Made by a program: the position numbers and the translations under genes. Below are positions 1-5,466 of a stretch of DNA of 5,700 bases, piece by piece. The stretch covers positions 1 to 5,700 of the forward strand of contig JBAXOM010000119.1 of the NCBI GenBank assembly GCA_037133215.1, given 5' to 3'. Positions within the stretch are counted from its first letter, which is position 1, and every line of letters starts with the position of its first letter. The notes beneath the pieces are model-generated. The model did no database searches. It was not told the origin of the DNA and worked only from the letters and a program-made list of their open reading frames with translations. This stretch comes from F1-60-MAGs149 sp037133215 (GTDB lineage Bacteria; Actinomycetota; Thermoleophilia; Gaiellales; F1-60-MAGs149).

Positions 1-188
1 GTGTGGTTCGTGACGATCAGATCGTCGGCGGGCTGCACGAACTCTTTGATGGCGATGCGCTAACTGGTGCCGGTAGTCTCTTCGCGCTGCAGTCTGGTCC
101 GAGTCGCAGTGCTGACATCGAGAAGGTTCTGATTCTTGGGGTACACGGCCCGGGCAACGTGCAGCTCGTGATCGTCGCGCCCGACTGA
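1..188 (+). CDS. LUD-domain protein (LutC/YkgG-like), 3' end only
   Basis: This is the last 62 or so codons of a gene that begins before the window; the first complete codon in frame is at position 3 and the stop is TGA at 186-188. The visible tail contains SGPSRSADIEKVLILGVHGP followed by a short hydrophobic strand. That pattern (GPSxTADIE, then GxHGP) is the typical C-terminus of LUD-domain proteins such as LutC, which works with the iron-sulfur proteins LutA and LutB in oxidation of L-lactate. The family match is from memory of the motif, not a search. LUD proteins also occur alone, and lutA/lutB are not visible, so lactate use is only a possibility. The GTG at position 3 could be read as a start, but a 61-residue protein would lack most of the domain, so I treat this as truncated by the window edge. 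It converges on the next gene with a 24-base gap in which I see no terminator. Confidence 0.75.
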   Translation, partial: VVRDDQIVGGLHELFDGDALTGAGSLFALQSGPSRSADIEKVLILGVHGPGNVQLVIVAPD

Positions 189-212
189 TGTCGCGATACC
201 TTTTGCCCTCGT

Positions 213-1013
213 CTACCGAACGATGTCGACCGGGGTGCCTGGCGATACGAGAGACGCAACGCGCCGGATTCCTGGGTCGGGAACACGAATACAGCCATGC
301 GACGGATTTGTGCCCGCTGCTGCCCACAGGACGCCTCGTGCTCCGTGGATCGCTACGCGACCGGGGCCGCCCGCAAACTCGAACAAGACATTCGAGTGCG
401 CGGTGAGGTGGATCGCCCAGGGCCCCAGCGGGCTCCACCAGACTTCGCGGATCTTCTGGTAGACGGCAAAATGCCCCTTGGGCGTTGGGGTTGACGGCGC
501 ACCCAATGCGACGCCGAGCCTCAGGACGACGCGGCCACTTCGAAACACCCGCAAGAGGTGCCGACGGAGGCTAATCTCGACCCGCATTGCGTTCTTGCGA
601 AGAATCACGTTGGACTCGCGAATCCACGCTGAGGCGGTATTGGGGCGTGACGGAAGTCGAACCTTAAGCCACGACTCGCCCGTCGCCAGCACGGTGTTGT
701 CGAGCACTAACAGCTCGACACTATTGCCAGTATCGCTGATCCATGGTGCGAGCACGGACTTCGGCTTGTTGGCACCCGCCCGCGAATAAAGGCCAGTCCG
801 GGTGATGAGACGCGCGGCGTACGACACCGTTTTATTCGGTCGGTAATCGCCAGTCGGGGCGGTCGCGGTCTCTGCTGTTGCAGGCGGGTCGGCGGCAACA
901 ACACCTGTTGTGGTCGGATCGGTGGCTGCGGCCCGCGTCTGCGCTGAGGCCGATCCCACACTGCTGAGCACGAGTAGCAGCGCGAGGATGGGCAGGCTGG
1001 TCGAGGGGCGCAC
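213..1013 (-). CDS. Secreted L,D-transpeptidase (YkuD fold) with SH3-like domain
   Basis: A 266-residue exported enzyme predicted to form 3-3 cross-links in peptidoglycan or to attach groups to it. From the GTG at 1013 the protein opens with a signal peptide (RP, then a leucine-rich core, then SVGSASA, likely cut near residue 24). A low-complexity A/T/P linker follows to about residue 60, then an SH3-like segment at about 63-138 (WLKVRLPSRPN, AWIRESNVIL), then the YkuD catalytic domain from about 143 to the end. The catalytic signature is visible: His223 in AIHGARG, 14 residues, then SHGCIRV with His239 and nucleophile Cys241, and Arg after the Cys-Ile as is common in the family. The frame is open upstream to an ATG at 1136, but that start would bury the signal peptide behind 41 arginine-rich residues and overlap the divergent gene, so GTG 1013 is preferred. 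No Shine-Dalgarno sequence precedes it; see the -10-like element. It is probably functionally unrelated to its neighbours. Confidence 0.9.
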   Translation of the reverse strand: MRPSTSLPILALLLVLSSVGSASAQTRAAATDPTTTGVVAADPPATAETATAPTGDYRPNKTVSYAARLITRTGLYSRAGANKPKSVLAPWISDTGNSVELLVLDNTVLATGESWLKVRLPSRPNTASAWIRESNVILRKNAMRVEISLRRHLLRVFRSGRVVLRLGVALGAPSTPTPKGHFAVYQKIREVWWSPLGPWAIHLTAHSNVLFEFAGGPGRVAIHGARGVLWAAAGTNPSHGCIRVPDPGIRRVASLVSPGTPVDIVR

Positions 1014-1019
1014 CCACGC

Positions 1020-1025
1020 ATTATG
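1020..1025 (-). promoter_or_regulatory. Possible -10 element (CATAAT) for the L,D-transpeptidase
   Basis: On the minus strand CATAAT matches TATAAT at five of six positions and ends six bases before the GTG at 1013, which would put the transcription start at or next to the start codon. Together with the absence of a Shine-Dalgarno sequence this suggests a leaderless mRNA. No convincing -35 box is seen; the best-placed hexamer is CCGCCA. Inference from position and sequence only. Confidence 0.45.
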
Positions 1026-1054
1026 GGCTACGCCACGCACACTGGCGGCTGGAC

Positions 1055-1073
1055 GGCAGGCCCGAACCCTGCC
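1055..1073. repeat. Short inverted repeat in the divergent promoter region
   Basis: GGCAGG at 1055-1060 and CCTGCC at 1068-1073 form a six-base inverted repeat around a seven-base spacer. It lies between the two divergent starts (1013 and 1085), just upstream of the oxidoreductase start, where a repressor or activator could reach both promoters. A six-base repeat can arise by chance in GC-rich DNA, so this is only a candidate operator. Confidence 0.25.
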
Positions 1074-1075
1074 AC

Positions 1076-1081
1076 GATCAT
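1076..1081 (+). promoter_or_regulatory. Weak -10-like hexamer (GATCAT) for the FAD oxidoreductase
   Basis: GATCAT matches TATAAT at four of six positions and ends six bases before the second ATG (1088). No Shine-Dalgarno sequence precedes either ATG; the nearest purine-rich stretch is about 25 bases away. If it is used, translation would begin at 1088 rather than 1085, removing one methionine. The alternative hexamer CACGAT, six bases before ATG 1085, is a poorer match. Confidence 0.25.
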
Positions 1082-1084
1082 GGC

Positions 1085-2494
1085 ATGATGGAACAGCACC
1101 GATCCCTTTGGCTCGAACAGGCGTACACAGGCTCAACCGATGCGCCGGTACTCAGTGGCGGAGATCACGCAGATGTGGCCATTGTTGGTGGTGGCTACCT
1201 CGGGCTGTGGACGGCGATTCTGCTGAAGGAGCGTGAGCCGTCGCTCGACGTGGTGATCGTCGAAAAGGACGTCTGTGGTGGTGGAGCCTCTGGTCGCAAC
1301 GGGGGCTTCGTGCTTAGTTGGTGGCCGAAACTGGCGACGCTGATCAAGCTTGCCGGTGAACGCGAGGCGGTCGAACTTGCACAGGCGTCAGAGGCGGCGA
1401 TCAGTGAGATCGAAGAGGCCTGCGAGCGGTACCACATCGACGCACAATTTAAGCGGGGCGGTTGGCTGTGGACTGCGGCGACTGAGGTGCAGCGGGGTGC
1501 GTGGAGTCCGGTAGTGGAGCTCTGCGACAGCCTTGGCGTCGCACCATTCACACACCTCTCGCCCGAGGAGATCGCGCGGCGCACTGGCTCGCCCGTTCAT
1601 CTCGAGGGTGTCTTTGAGGCGAGTGCTGCCACTGTCCACCCCGGCTATCTCGTTCGCGGTCTCGTGCGCGCGGCACAGCAACTGGGAGTGCGGATCTACG
1701 AGCACAGTCCGATGATCGAGTTGGATCGCCGCCGGCCGGCAGTCATTCGCACCCCGAACGGTGCATTGACGGCCGACGTGGTTGTGTTGGCAGTCAACGC
1801 GCATGCGGCCGGGATGCGCGAGCTACACCGGAAGATCGTGGCGATCTCGAGTGACATTGTCTCGACACCACCGATTATCGATCGCCTCGAGGAGATCGGT
1901 TGGACGGGCGGAGAGTCGATCTCGGATTCGCAACTGCAGGTCCACTACTACCGCACGACTGAGGATGGTCGCATCGCTTTTGGCAAGGGCGGTTGGGGTA
2001 TTGCCCTCGGCGCGCGGATGGGTGCCAGTTTCGATCGCGACGCCAGCCGTGCAGCGGACGTGACGCTCGATTTCCGTCGGCTCTACCCGTCGCTTGCAGA
2101 CGTGCCAATTACGCACGATTGGAGCGGTCCAATCGATCGCTCTCCATCTGGCATTCCGCTGTTTGGCAATCTCGGTGGGCGCCCACACATCCTCTACGGC
2201 GCGGGCTTCTCTGGGAACGGCGTTGGTCCGTCGCGACTCGGCGGGTGCATCCTGGCCGATCTCGTGTTGGGTGAGACAGATGGTTTTGCAGGCAGCGCGC
2301 TCGTCAATGGCAAGCCCGGCAGCTTCCCTCCCGATCCCATTCGCTACGTCGGCGCCCACGTGGTGCGCACCGGTGTGGCCTCAAAGGAGCGCGCCGAGGC
2401 AGTCGGCAAGCAGCCCAGCCGGCTTGCGAACGCGTTGGCGCGACTCGCGCCAGCCGGCATGATCCCCAAGAAAGACGCCGACGGCGACCACTAG
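1085..2494 (+). CDS. FAD-dependent oxidoreductase, DAO family (DadA/PuuB-like)
   Basis: A 469-residue soluble flavoprotein expected to oxidise a C-N bond of an amino acid or amine, giving an imine and then a carbonyl compound plus ammonia or amine. The N-terminal Rossmann motif is clear: DVAIVGGGYLGLW with GGGYLG at 35-40 and Glu60 (VIVEK) placed to bind the ribose. GGGASGRNGGF (65-75) is the second FAD contact typical of this family, and GAGFSGNGVGPSRLGG (372-387) is the C-terminal FAD-binding strand. The DAO fold spans about residues 30-400; a basic C-terminal extension follows (SKERAEAVGKQPSRL). No signal peptide or membrane segment is seen. Size and motifs resemble gamma-glutamylputrescine oxidase (PuuB) and related glycine/sarcosine oxidases; the substrate cannot be read from sequence. 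Tandem ATGs occur at 1085 and 1088. It is transcribed alone, divergent from the L,D-transpeptidase and convergent with the molybdoenzyme; a PuuD-like hydrolase lies beyond that gene, which supports an amine-catabolic role by inference. Confidence 0.9.
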   Translation: MMEQHRSLWLEQAYTGSTDAPVLSGGDHADVAIVGGGYLGLWTAILLKEREPSLDVVIVEKDVCGGGASGRNGGFVLSWWPKLATLIKLAGEREAVELAQASEAAISEIEEACERYHIDAQFKRGGWLWTAATEVQRGAWSPVVELCDSLGVAPFTHLSPEEIARRTGSPVHLEGVFEASAATVHPGYLVRGLVRAAQQLGVRIYEHSPMIELDRRRPAVIRTPNGALTADVVVLAVNAHAAGMRELHRKIVAISSDIVSTPPIIDRLEEIGWTGGESISDSQLQVHYYRTTEDGRIAFGKGGWGIALGARMGASFDRDASRAADVTLDFRRLYPSLADVPITHDWSGPIDRSPSGIPLFGNLGGRPHILYGAGFSGNGVGPSRLGGCILADLVLGETDGFAGSALVNGKPGSFPPDPIRYVGAHVVRTGVASKERAEAVGKQPSRLANALARLAPAGMIPKKDADGDH

Positions 2495-2511
2495 CGTTTC
2501 GGCGTGACGAT

Positions 2512-2530
2512 CGTTGGCGGCATTCCAACG
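2512..2530. repeat. Stem-loop in the convergent gap
   Basis: CGTTGG (2512-2517) and CCAACG (2525-2530) form a six-base stem with a seven-base loop, 18 bases past the oxidoreductase stop. No T-run follows, so it is not a classic intrinsic terminator, but it could contribute to 3'-end formation together with the larger palindrome downstream. Confidence 0.35.
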
Positions 2531-2549
2531 CGGCAACTGGTCCCAAGGA

Positions 2550-2579
2550 GGACACGACAAGTGCGCACTTGTCATGTCC
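2550..2579. terminator. 30-bp palindrome, probable bidirectional 3'-end structure
   Basis: The core at 2556-2573 (GACAAGTGC then GCACTTGTC) is a perfect 18-bp palindrome. After one C/A mismatch (2555/2574) the symmetry continues for five more pairs (GGACA at 2550-2554 with TGTCC at 2575-2579). It lies between two converging genes, 55 bases past one stop and 9 bases past the other, the usual place for a shared terminator. As RNA it would fold into a strong hairpin from either strand. There is no T-tract on either side, so termination would be of the U-less hairpin type or Rho-assisted. A protein-binding site is the alternative. Confidence 0.55.
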
Positions 2580-2588
2580 GCGGTTGTT

Positions 2589-4688
2589 CTAGTCGCCGAC
2601 GGCCGCGACTGCGCTGGGTGTCAACTCGTTGGCCTTGGCGACCAGCGTTGCCTCCACGCGATTGTCATGGAACGTGGGGGCGCCCCCCATATCCGCGTCG
2701 CGGACCGGAGTCGTGGCGTTGACGTTGTTGCCGCCGTTGTCTTTGGCCCAGTACGCCTTGTAGGACCAGGCGACACCGTCACGGGCCTGCGGATGGATTG
2801 CCGCCTGACAGCGGAACGCGCCGCGATCGTTCGCGACCTCGACCTCATCGCCCGCTTCGATGCCCCGTGCGGTTGCATCGTTCTGGCTGAGAAATAGGGT
2901 CGGAGCGCCGGTCATGCGCAGATGTCCGGGCAGGTCGGCGAACGTCGAGTTGAGGAAAAAACGATGCGCTGGTGTGATCAGGATCAGCGGGAAGCGCTGG
3001 GCCAAGACTGGATCGGCACCCTCGAACGACGGCGTGTAGCCGGGAATAGGATCTAGGTTGACGTCGGCCAACTCTGGCACGGTGATGTGCAGCTTGCCGT
3101 CGCGCGTGGGAAAACCGCCGTTGGCGTGCGGTGCGGTCCCGGCGAGGTCGTCGATGGCCGCGTACCCCGTCTCGCAGAGAGACTCGAACGTGATTCCACG
3201 CTCGCGGGCTCGATCGGTGTCAATAAATTGTCGAACTAAGGCTTCGTCGCTGTCGTGGAGGCGTGGGTGCGTCAACTCCAGAGCGGTTGAGAGGCGTCGG
3301 AAGATCTCATTGTTCGGGAGGCACTGCCCGACCGGTTCGATCGCCGGCAGATTAAGGGTCAGATAGTGGTGGCCGTACGACGGGTGGATGTCGAGGTGCT
3401 CGGTCTGCATCGTGGCCGGCAGTACGACGTCGGCGAACAGCGCCGTGTCGGTCAGTCGGTGTTCCAGTACGGTCAGATGTAGATCGTCACGACGGAGGCC
3501 CTGCTGGACGCGTGTCTGATCGGGCACGGTCGCGGCTGGATTGGTGTTCCAGACGACCATGGCATGCACGGCCGGAGTGAGGGCAGAATCCGTCAACGCC
3601 TCGGCAAGCCTCGACATGTTGATTGTGCGCGCCAGCGGCAGTGGCAGTCCGGCCGGCTCCTCAAGGCCGCTGGTCACGTCATCAAAGCGACCACTCGTCT
3701 CCGACACGACGCCGCCACCGACGTGGCGAAAGTCGCCGGACACTGCGCCCAGCACGGTGATTGCACGAATCGCGGCACCGGCGCCGCCGTGGCGTTGCAG
3801 ACCGAGACCCAGTCGGATCGCGGTCGGGCGCGTCGTGATTATGCGCTCTGCAAGACCGCGGATCTCGCTGGCGTGGAGACCGCAAATCCCGGCGGCCCGC
3901 TCGGCATTCCAGTCAGCGAGGCGCTCGCGCAACTCCGGCCAGCCGACCGCACACTCTGCGAGCCACTCCTCGTCGCAGGCACCGGCGGCATGGAGCTCTC
4001 CCATCAGGCCCATGGCCAGTGCGGCGTCGGTTCCAGGGAGCAATTGCAGGTGTTGGTCGCAGCGTTCGGCTGTATCTGTCGGCAGCGGGTCGATCGCAAC
4101 CACGTGGGCGCCGTTCTGTTGGGCGGCGTGAATGAAGTGCCATTGATGCATGTTCGACGACAGCAGATTGGCGCCCCAGACGAGAATCAGTTTCGCGTGG
4201 GCGAAGTCCTCGGGGTCGGTCCCGACTGGTCGGTGCATCGTGACGCGCAAGGCGGCGTAGGCGGCGGCGTCGCAAATTGTCGTGTCGAGCCGCGTTGCGC
4301 CGAGGTGCTTAAAGAGGCGCTGCCCCAGTGACCAGCCTTGGACAGCACCGAGTGTGCCGGCGTAATAGAACGGCAGAATCGCCTCCGGCCCGTAGCGGTC
4401 GATCGTCGTCCGGAGGGCTGTGGCGGTCAGGCCGATCGCCTCGTCCCAGTCGATTGCTTGAAACCGTCCCTCACCCTTCGCGCCAACGCGACGCATCGGC
4501 GTCGTCAGTCGATCAGGAGCGTAGACCGCATCGAGATAGCTGTTGACCTTGCCACACAAGGAACCGCGGGTGTACGGATGGTCCTTCCGGCCGCGCATCC
4601 GGATCGCCTTGCCATTCTCAACCTCGATCTGCCACGCGCACGTATCGGGACAGTCGAGTGGGCAGGCACCGTTGACGATGTTGCTCAT
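2589..4688 (-). CDS. Molybdopterin-dependent oxidoreductase with [4Fe-4S] cluster
   Basis: A 699-residue enzyme of the DMSO reductase superfamily (BisC/formate dehydrogenase-like) carrying a bis-pterin Mo or W cofactor and one iron-sulfur cluster. The N-terminal Fe4S4 domain (about 2-56) shows four Cys ligands: C9, C13, C17 and C45 (C-x3-C-x3-C-x27-C, in ACPLDCPDTC and GSLCGK). The molybdopterin domain follows from about 58 to 490, with LILVWGANLLSSN as a typical pterin-contact strand. Cys139 in TTICDAA sits where the metal ligand is usually found, so a Cys-ligated metal is likely but unproven. The C-terminal dinucleotide-binding domain covers about 566-685 (LNSTFADLPGHL, GIEAGDEVEV, GGNNVNATTP). 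There is no Tat signal, so it should act in the cytoplasm. No partner Fe-S or membrane subunit is adjacent. The substrate is unknown; the general family includes formate, nitrate, thiosulfate and S- or N-oxide enzymes. It follows the C26 hydrolase gene by 42 bases and may be co-transcribed or have its own promoter. Confidence 0.92.
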   Translation of the reverse strand: MSNIVNGACPLDCPDTCAWQIEVENGKAIRMRGRKDHPYTRGSLCGKVNSYLDAVYAPDRLTTPMRRVGAKGEGRFQAIDWDEAIGLTATALRTTIDRYGPEAILPFYYAGTLGAVQGWSLGQRLFKHLGATRLDTTICDAAAYAALRVTMHRPVGTDPEDFAHAKLILVWGANLLSSNMHQWHFIHAAQQNGAHVVAIDPLPTDTAERCDQHLQLLPGTDAALAMGLMGELHAAGACDEEWLAECAVGWPELRERLADWNAERAAGICGLHASEIRGLAERIITTRPTAIRLGLGLQRHGGAGAAIRAITVLGAVSGDFRHVGGGVVSETSGRFDDVTSGLEEPAGLPLPLARTINMSRLAEALTDSALTPAVHAMVVWNTNPAATVPDQTRVQQGLRRDDLHLTVLEHRLTDTALFADVVLPATMQTEHLDIHPSYGHHYLTLNLPAIEPVGQCLPNNEIFRRLSTALELTHPRLHDSDEALVRQFIDTDRARERGITFESLCETGYAAIDDLAGTAPHANGGFPTRDGKLHITVPELADVNLDPIPGYTPSFEGADPVLAQRFPLILITPAHRFFLNSTFADLPGHLRMTGAPTLFLSQNDATARGIEAGDEVEVANDRGAFRCQAAIHPQARDGVAWSYKAYWAKDNGGNNVNATTPVRDADMGGAPTFHDNRVEATLVAKANELTPSAVAAVGD

Positions 4689-4694
4689 GTCTCG

Positions 4695-4700
4695 AGTGTA
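4695..4700 (-). promoter_or_regulatory. Candidate -10 element (TACACT) for the molybdoenzyme
   Basis: On the minus strand TACACT fits the TANNNT pattern and ends six bases before the ATG at 4688, the spacing expected for a leaderless transcript. The only purine-rich stretch, GAG at 4691-4693, is too close to the ATG to act as a ribosome-binding site. No clear -35 box is seen. This suggests the gene can be transcribed separately from the upstream hydrolase gene. Confidence 0.45.
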
Positions 4701-4715
4701 CGTGATCTAGCACGT
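4700..4715. promoter_or_regulatory. Inverted repeat ACGTG-N6-CACGT, possible operator
   Basis: ACGTG (4700-4704) and CACGT (4711-4715) form an inverted repeat with a six-base spacer in the 42-base gap before the molybdoenzyme gene. It touches the first base of the candidate -10 element and would fill the space between -10 and -35, where a bound repressor would block RNA polymerase. The regulator is unknown, and five-base arms can occur by chance. Confidence 0.35.
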
Positions 4716-4730
4716 GAGAACGAGCCGAAA

Positions 4731-5450
4731 TTAGCCTTTGCGGTAGCGCTGAGCCGCAGCAACGAGATTCCGAAAGAGCGCCTGCTGCTCGGGTTCGTGC
4801 ATCTTTTCCGGATGCCACTGCACTGCGATGACGGGCCACTCGGCCGGGCCTTCGAGCGCCTCGATAACCACGCCAATCCGAGCCGTCGCGGTGAGTATTC
4901 CGGCATCAACGACCGCTTGATGGTGGATCGAATTGACGGGGAAGTTCATGGTGCCCATTACCTCCGCGATACGCGAACTCGCCGTGAGTTCAATCGGATG
5001 GCGCGACTCCATCAGCGCCGTGGGATTCTTCGGAATCAGCGGGTGTCCATGGTGTTCCTCGAGATCTTGGATCATCGTGCCGCCGGCGGCGACTGCAAGC
5101 GTCTGCATACCTCGACAAATGCCGAGTACGGGCAATTTGCGTGAGGCGGCCTCGCGTGCGAGCGCAAGTTCCCAGAGATCGGCCCCAGCGTTGGCGTCTT
5201 CGAGTGCGACCGCAGCGGACTCGCCGTAGTGCTGGGGGTCTAGGTCGCCGCCGCCTGTCAGGACGAGGCCGTCGAGTAGGTCGAGCAGGCCTGTCGGATC
5301 GTCGCCATGCGGGATGATCAGCGGCTGGCCGCCAGCGGCCTCAACGCAGTTCGTATAGGCCGGATCGAGCGTGTACAGGTCGGTCTGCTCGCCGAGTGGC
5401 GTGGCGAGTGAGCGTCGATACGCCGTCAGGCCAATCACAGGGCGGGTCAT
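4731..5450 (-). CDS. Class I glutamine amidotransferase-like hydrolase (peptidase C26, PuuD-like)
   Basis: A 239-residue cytoplasmic hydrolase of the gamma-glutamyl-gamma-aminobutyrate hydrolase group, which cleaves gamma-glutamyl amide bonds and frees glutamate. The N-terminus RPVIGLTAYRR and the segment GLVLTGGGDLDPQHYGE (61-77) are typical of this group. The nucleophile elbow LGICRGMQ places the catalytic Cys at 112, and VQWHPEK gives the other two triad residues, His213 and Glu215; NSIHHQAV is a further family motif. The length is close to that of E. coli PuuD (254 residues). The true substrate could be another gamma-glutamyl amine or amide. The gene starts 16 bases after the stop of the binding-protein gene and is followed after 42 bases by the molybdoenzyme, which suggests an operon. 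The ATG at 5450 is preceded by GGTAGG about eight bases away, which can be read as a weak ribosome-binding site or as part of a -10 element. Confidence 0.9.
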   Translation of the reverse strand: MTRPVIGLTAYRRSLATPLGEQTDLYTLDPAYTNCVEAAGGQPLIIPHGDDPTGLLDLLDGLVLTGGGDLDPQHYGESAAVALEDANAGADLWELALAREAASRKLPVLGICRGMQTLAVAAGGTMIQDLEEHHGHPLIPKNPTALMESRHPIELTASSRIAEVMGTMNFPVNSIHHQAVVDAGILTATARIGVVIEALEGPAEWPVIAVQWHPEKMHEPEQQALFRNLVAAAQRYRKG

Positions 5451-5456
5451 GACGGC

Positions 5457-5462
5457 AGCCTA
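5457..5462 (-). promoter_or_regulatory. TAGGCT upstream of the C26 hydrolase: weak RBS or -10 element
   Basis: On the minus strand TAGGCT ends six bases before the ATG at 5450. It fits the loose TANNNT -10 pattern, but its AGG also lies about eight bases from the ATG and could act as a weak Shine-Dalgarno sequence in a coupled operon. The two readings cannot be separated by sequence. Given the 16-base gap to the upstream gene, the ribosome-binding reading is at least as likely. Confidence 0.3.
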
Positions 5463-5466
5463 CCGA

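Noticed and set aside
17..298. Minus-strand open frame of 93 codons
   Set aside because: It lies antisense to the LUD tail and overlaps the L,D-transpeptidase 3' end out of frame; its composition (Ser, Arg, Pro-rich) is that of a shadow frame and no family motif is seen.
1014..1136. N-terminal extension of the L,D-transpeptidase to the ATG at 1136
   Set aside because: The added 41 residues are arginine- and cysteine-rich, place a clear signal peptide in the interior, and overlap the start of the divergent oxidoreductase gene. GTG 1013 gives a normal signal peptide.
1823..2359. Minus-strand open frame of 178 codons inside the oxidoreductase gene
   Set aside because: It is antisense to a well-supported DAO-family gene and shows no recognisable motif; long antisense frames are common in high-GC DNA.
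3564..4331. Plus-strand open frame of 255 codons inside the molybdoenzyme gene
   Set aside because: It is antisense to the conserved molybdopterin domain and carries no domain signature; treated as a shadow frame.
4338..5144. Plus-strand open frame of 268 codons spanning the molybdoenzyme/hydrolase boundary
   Set aside because: It runs antisense across two strongly supported genes and their gap; it has no motif and no ribosome-binding site that I can see.
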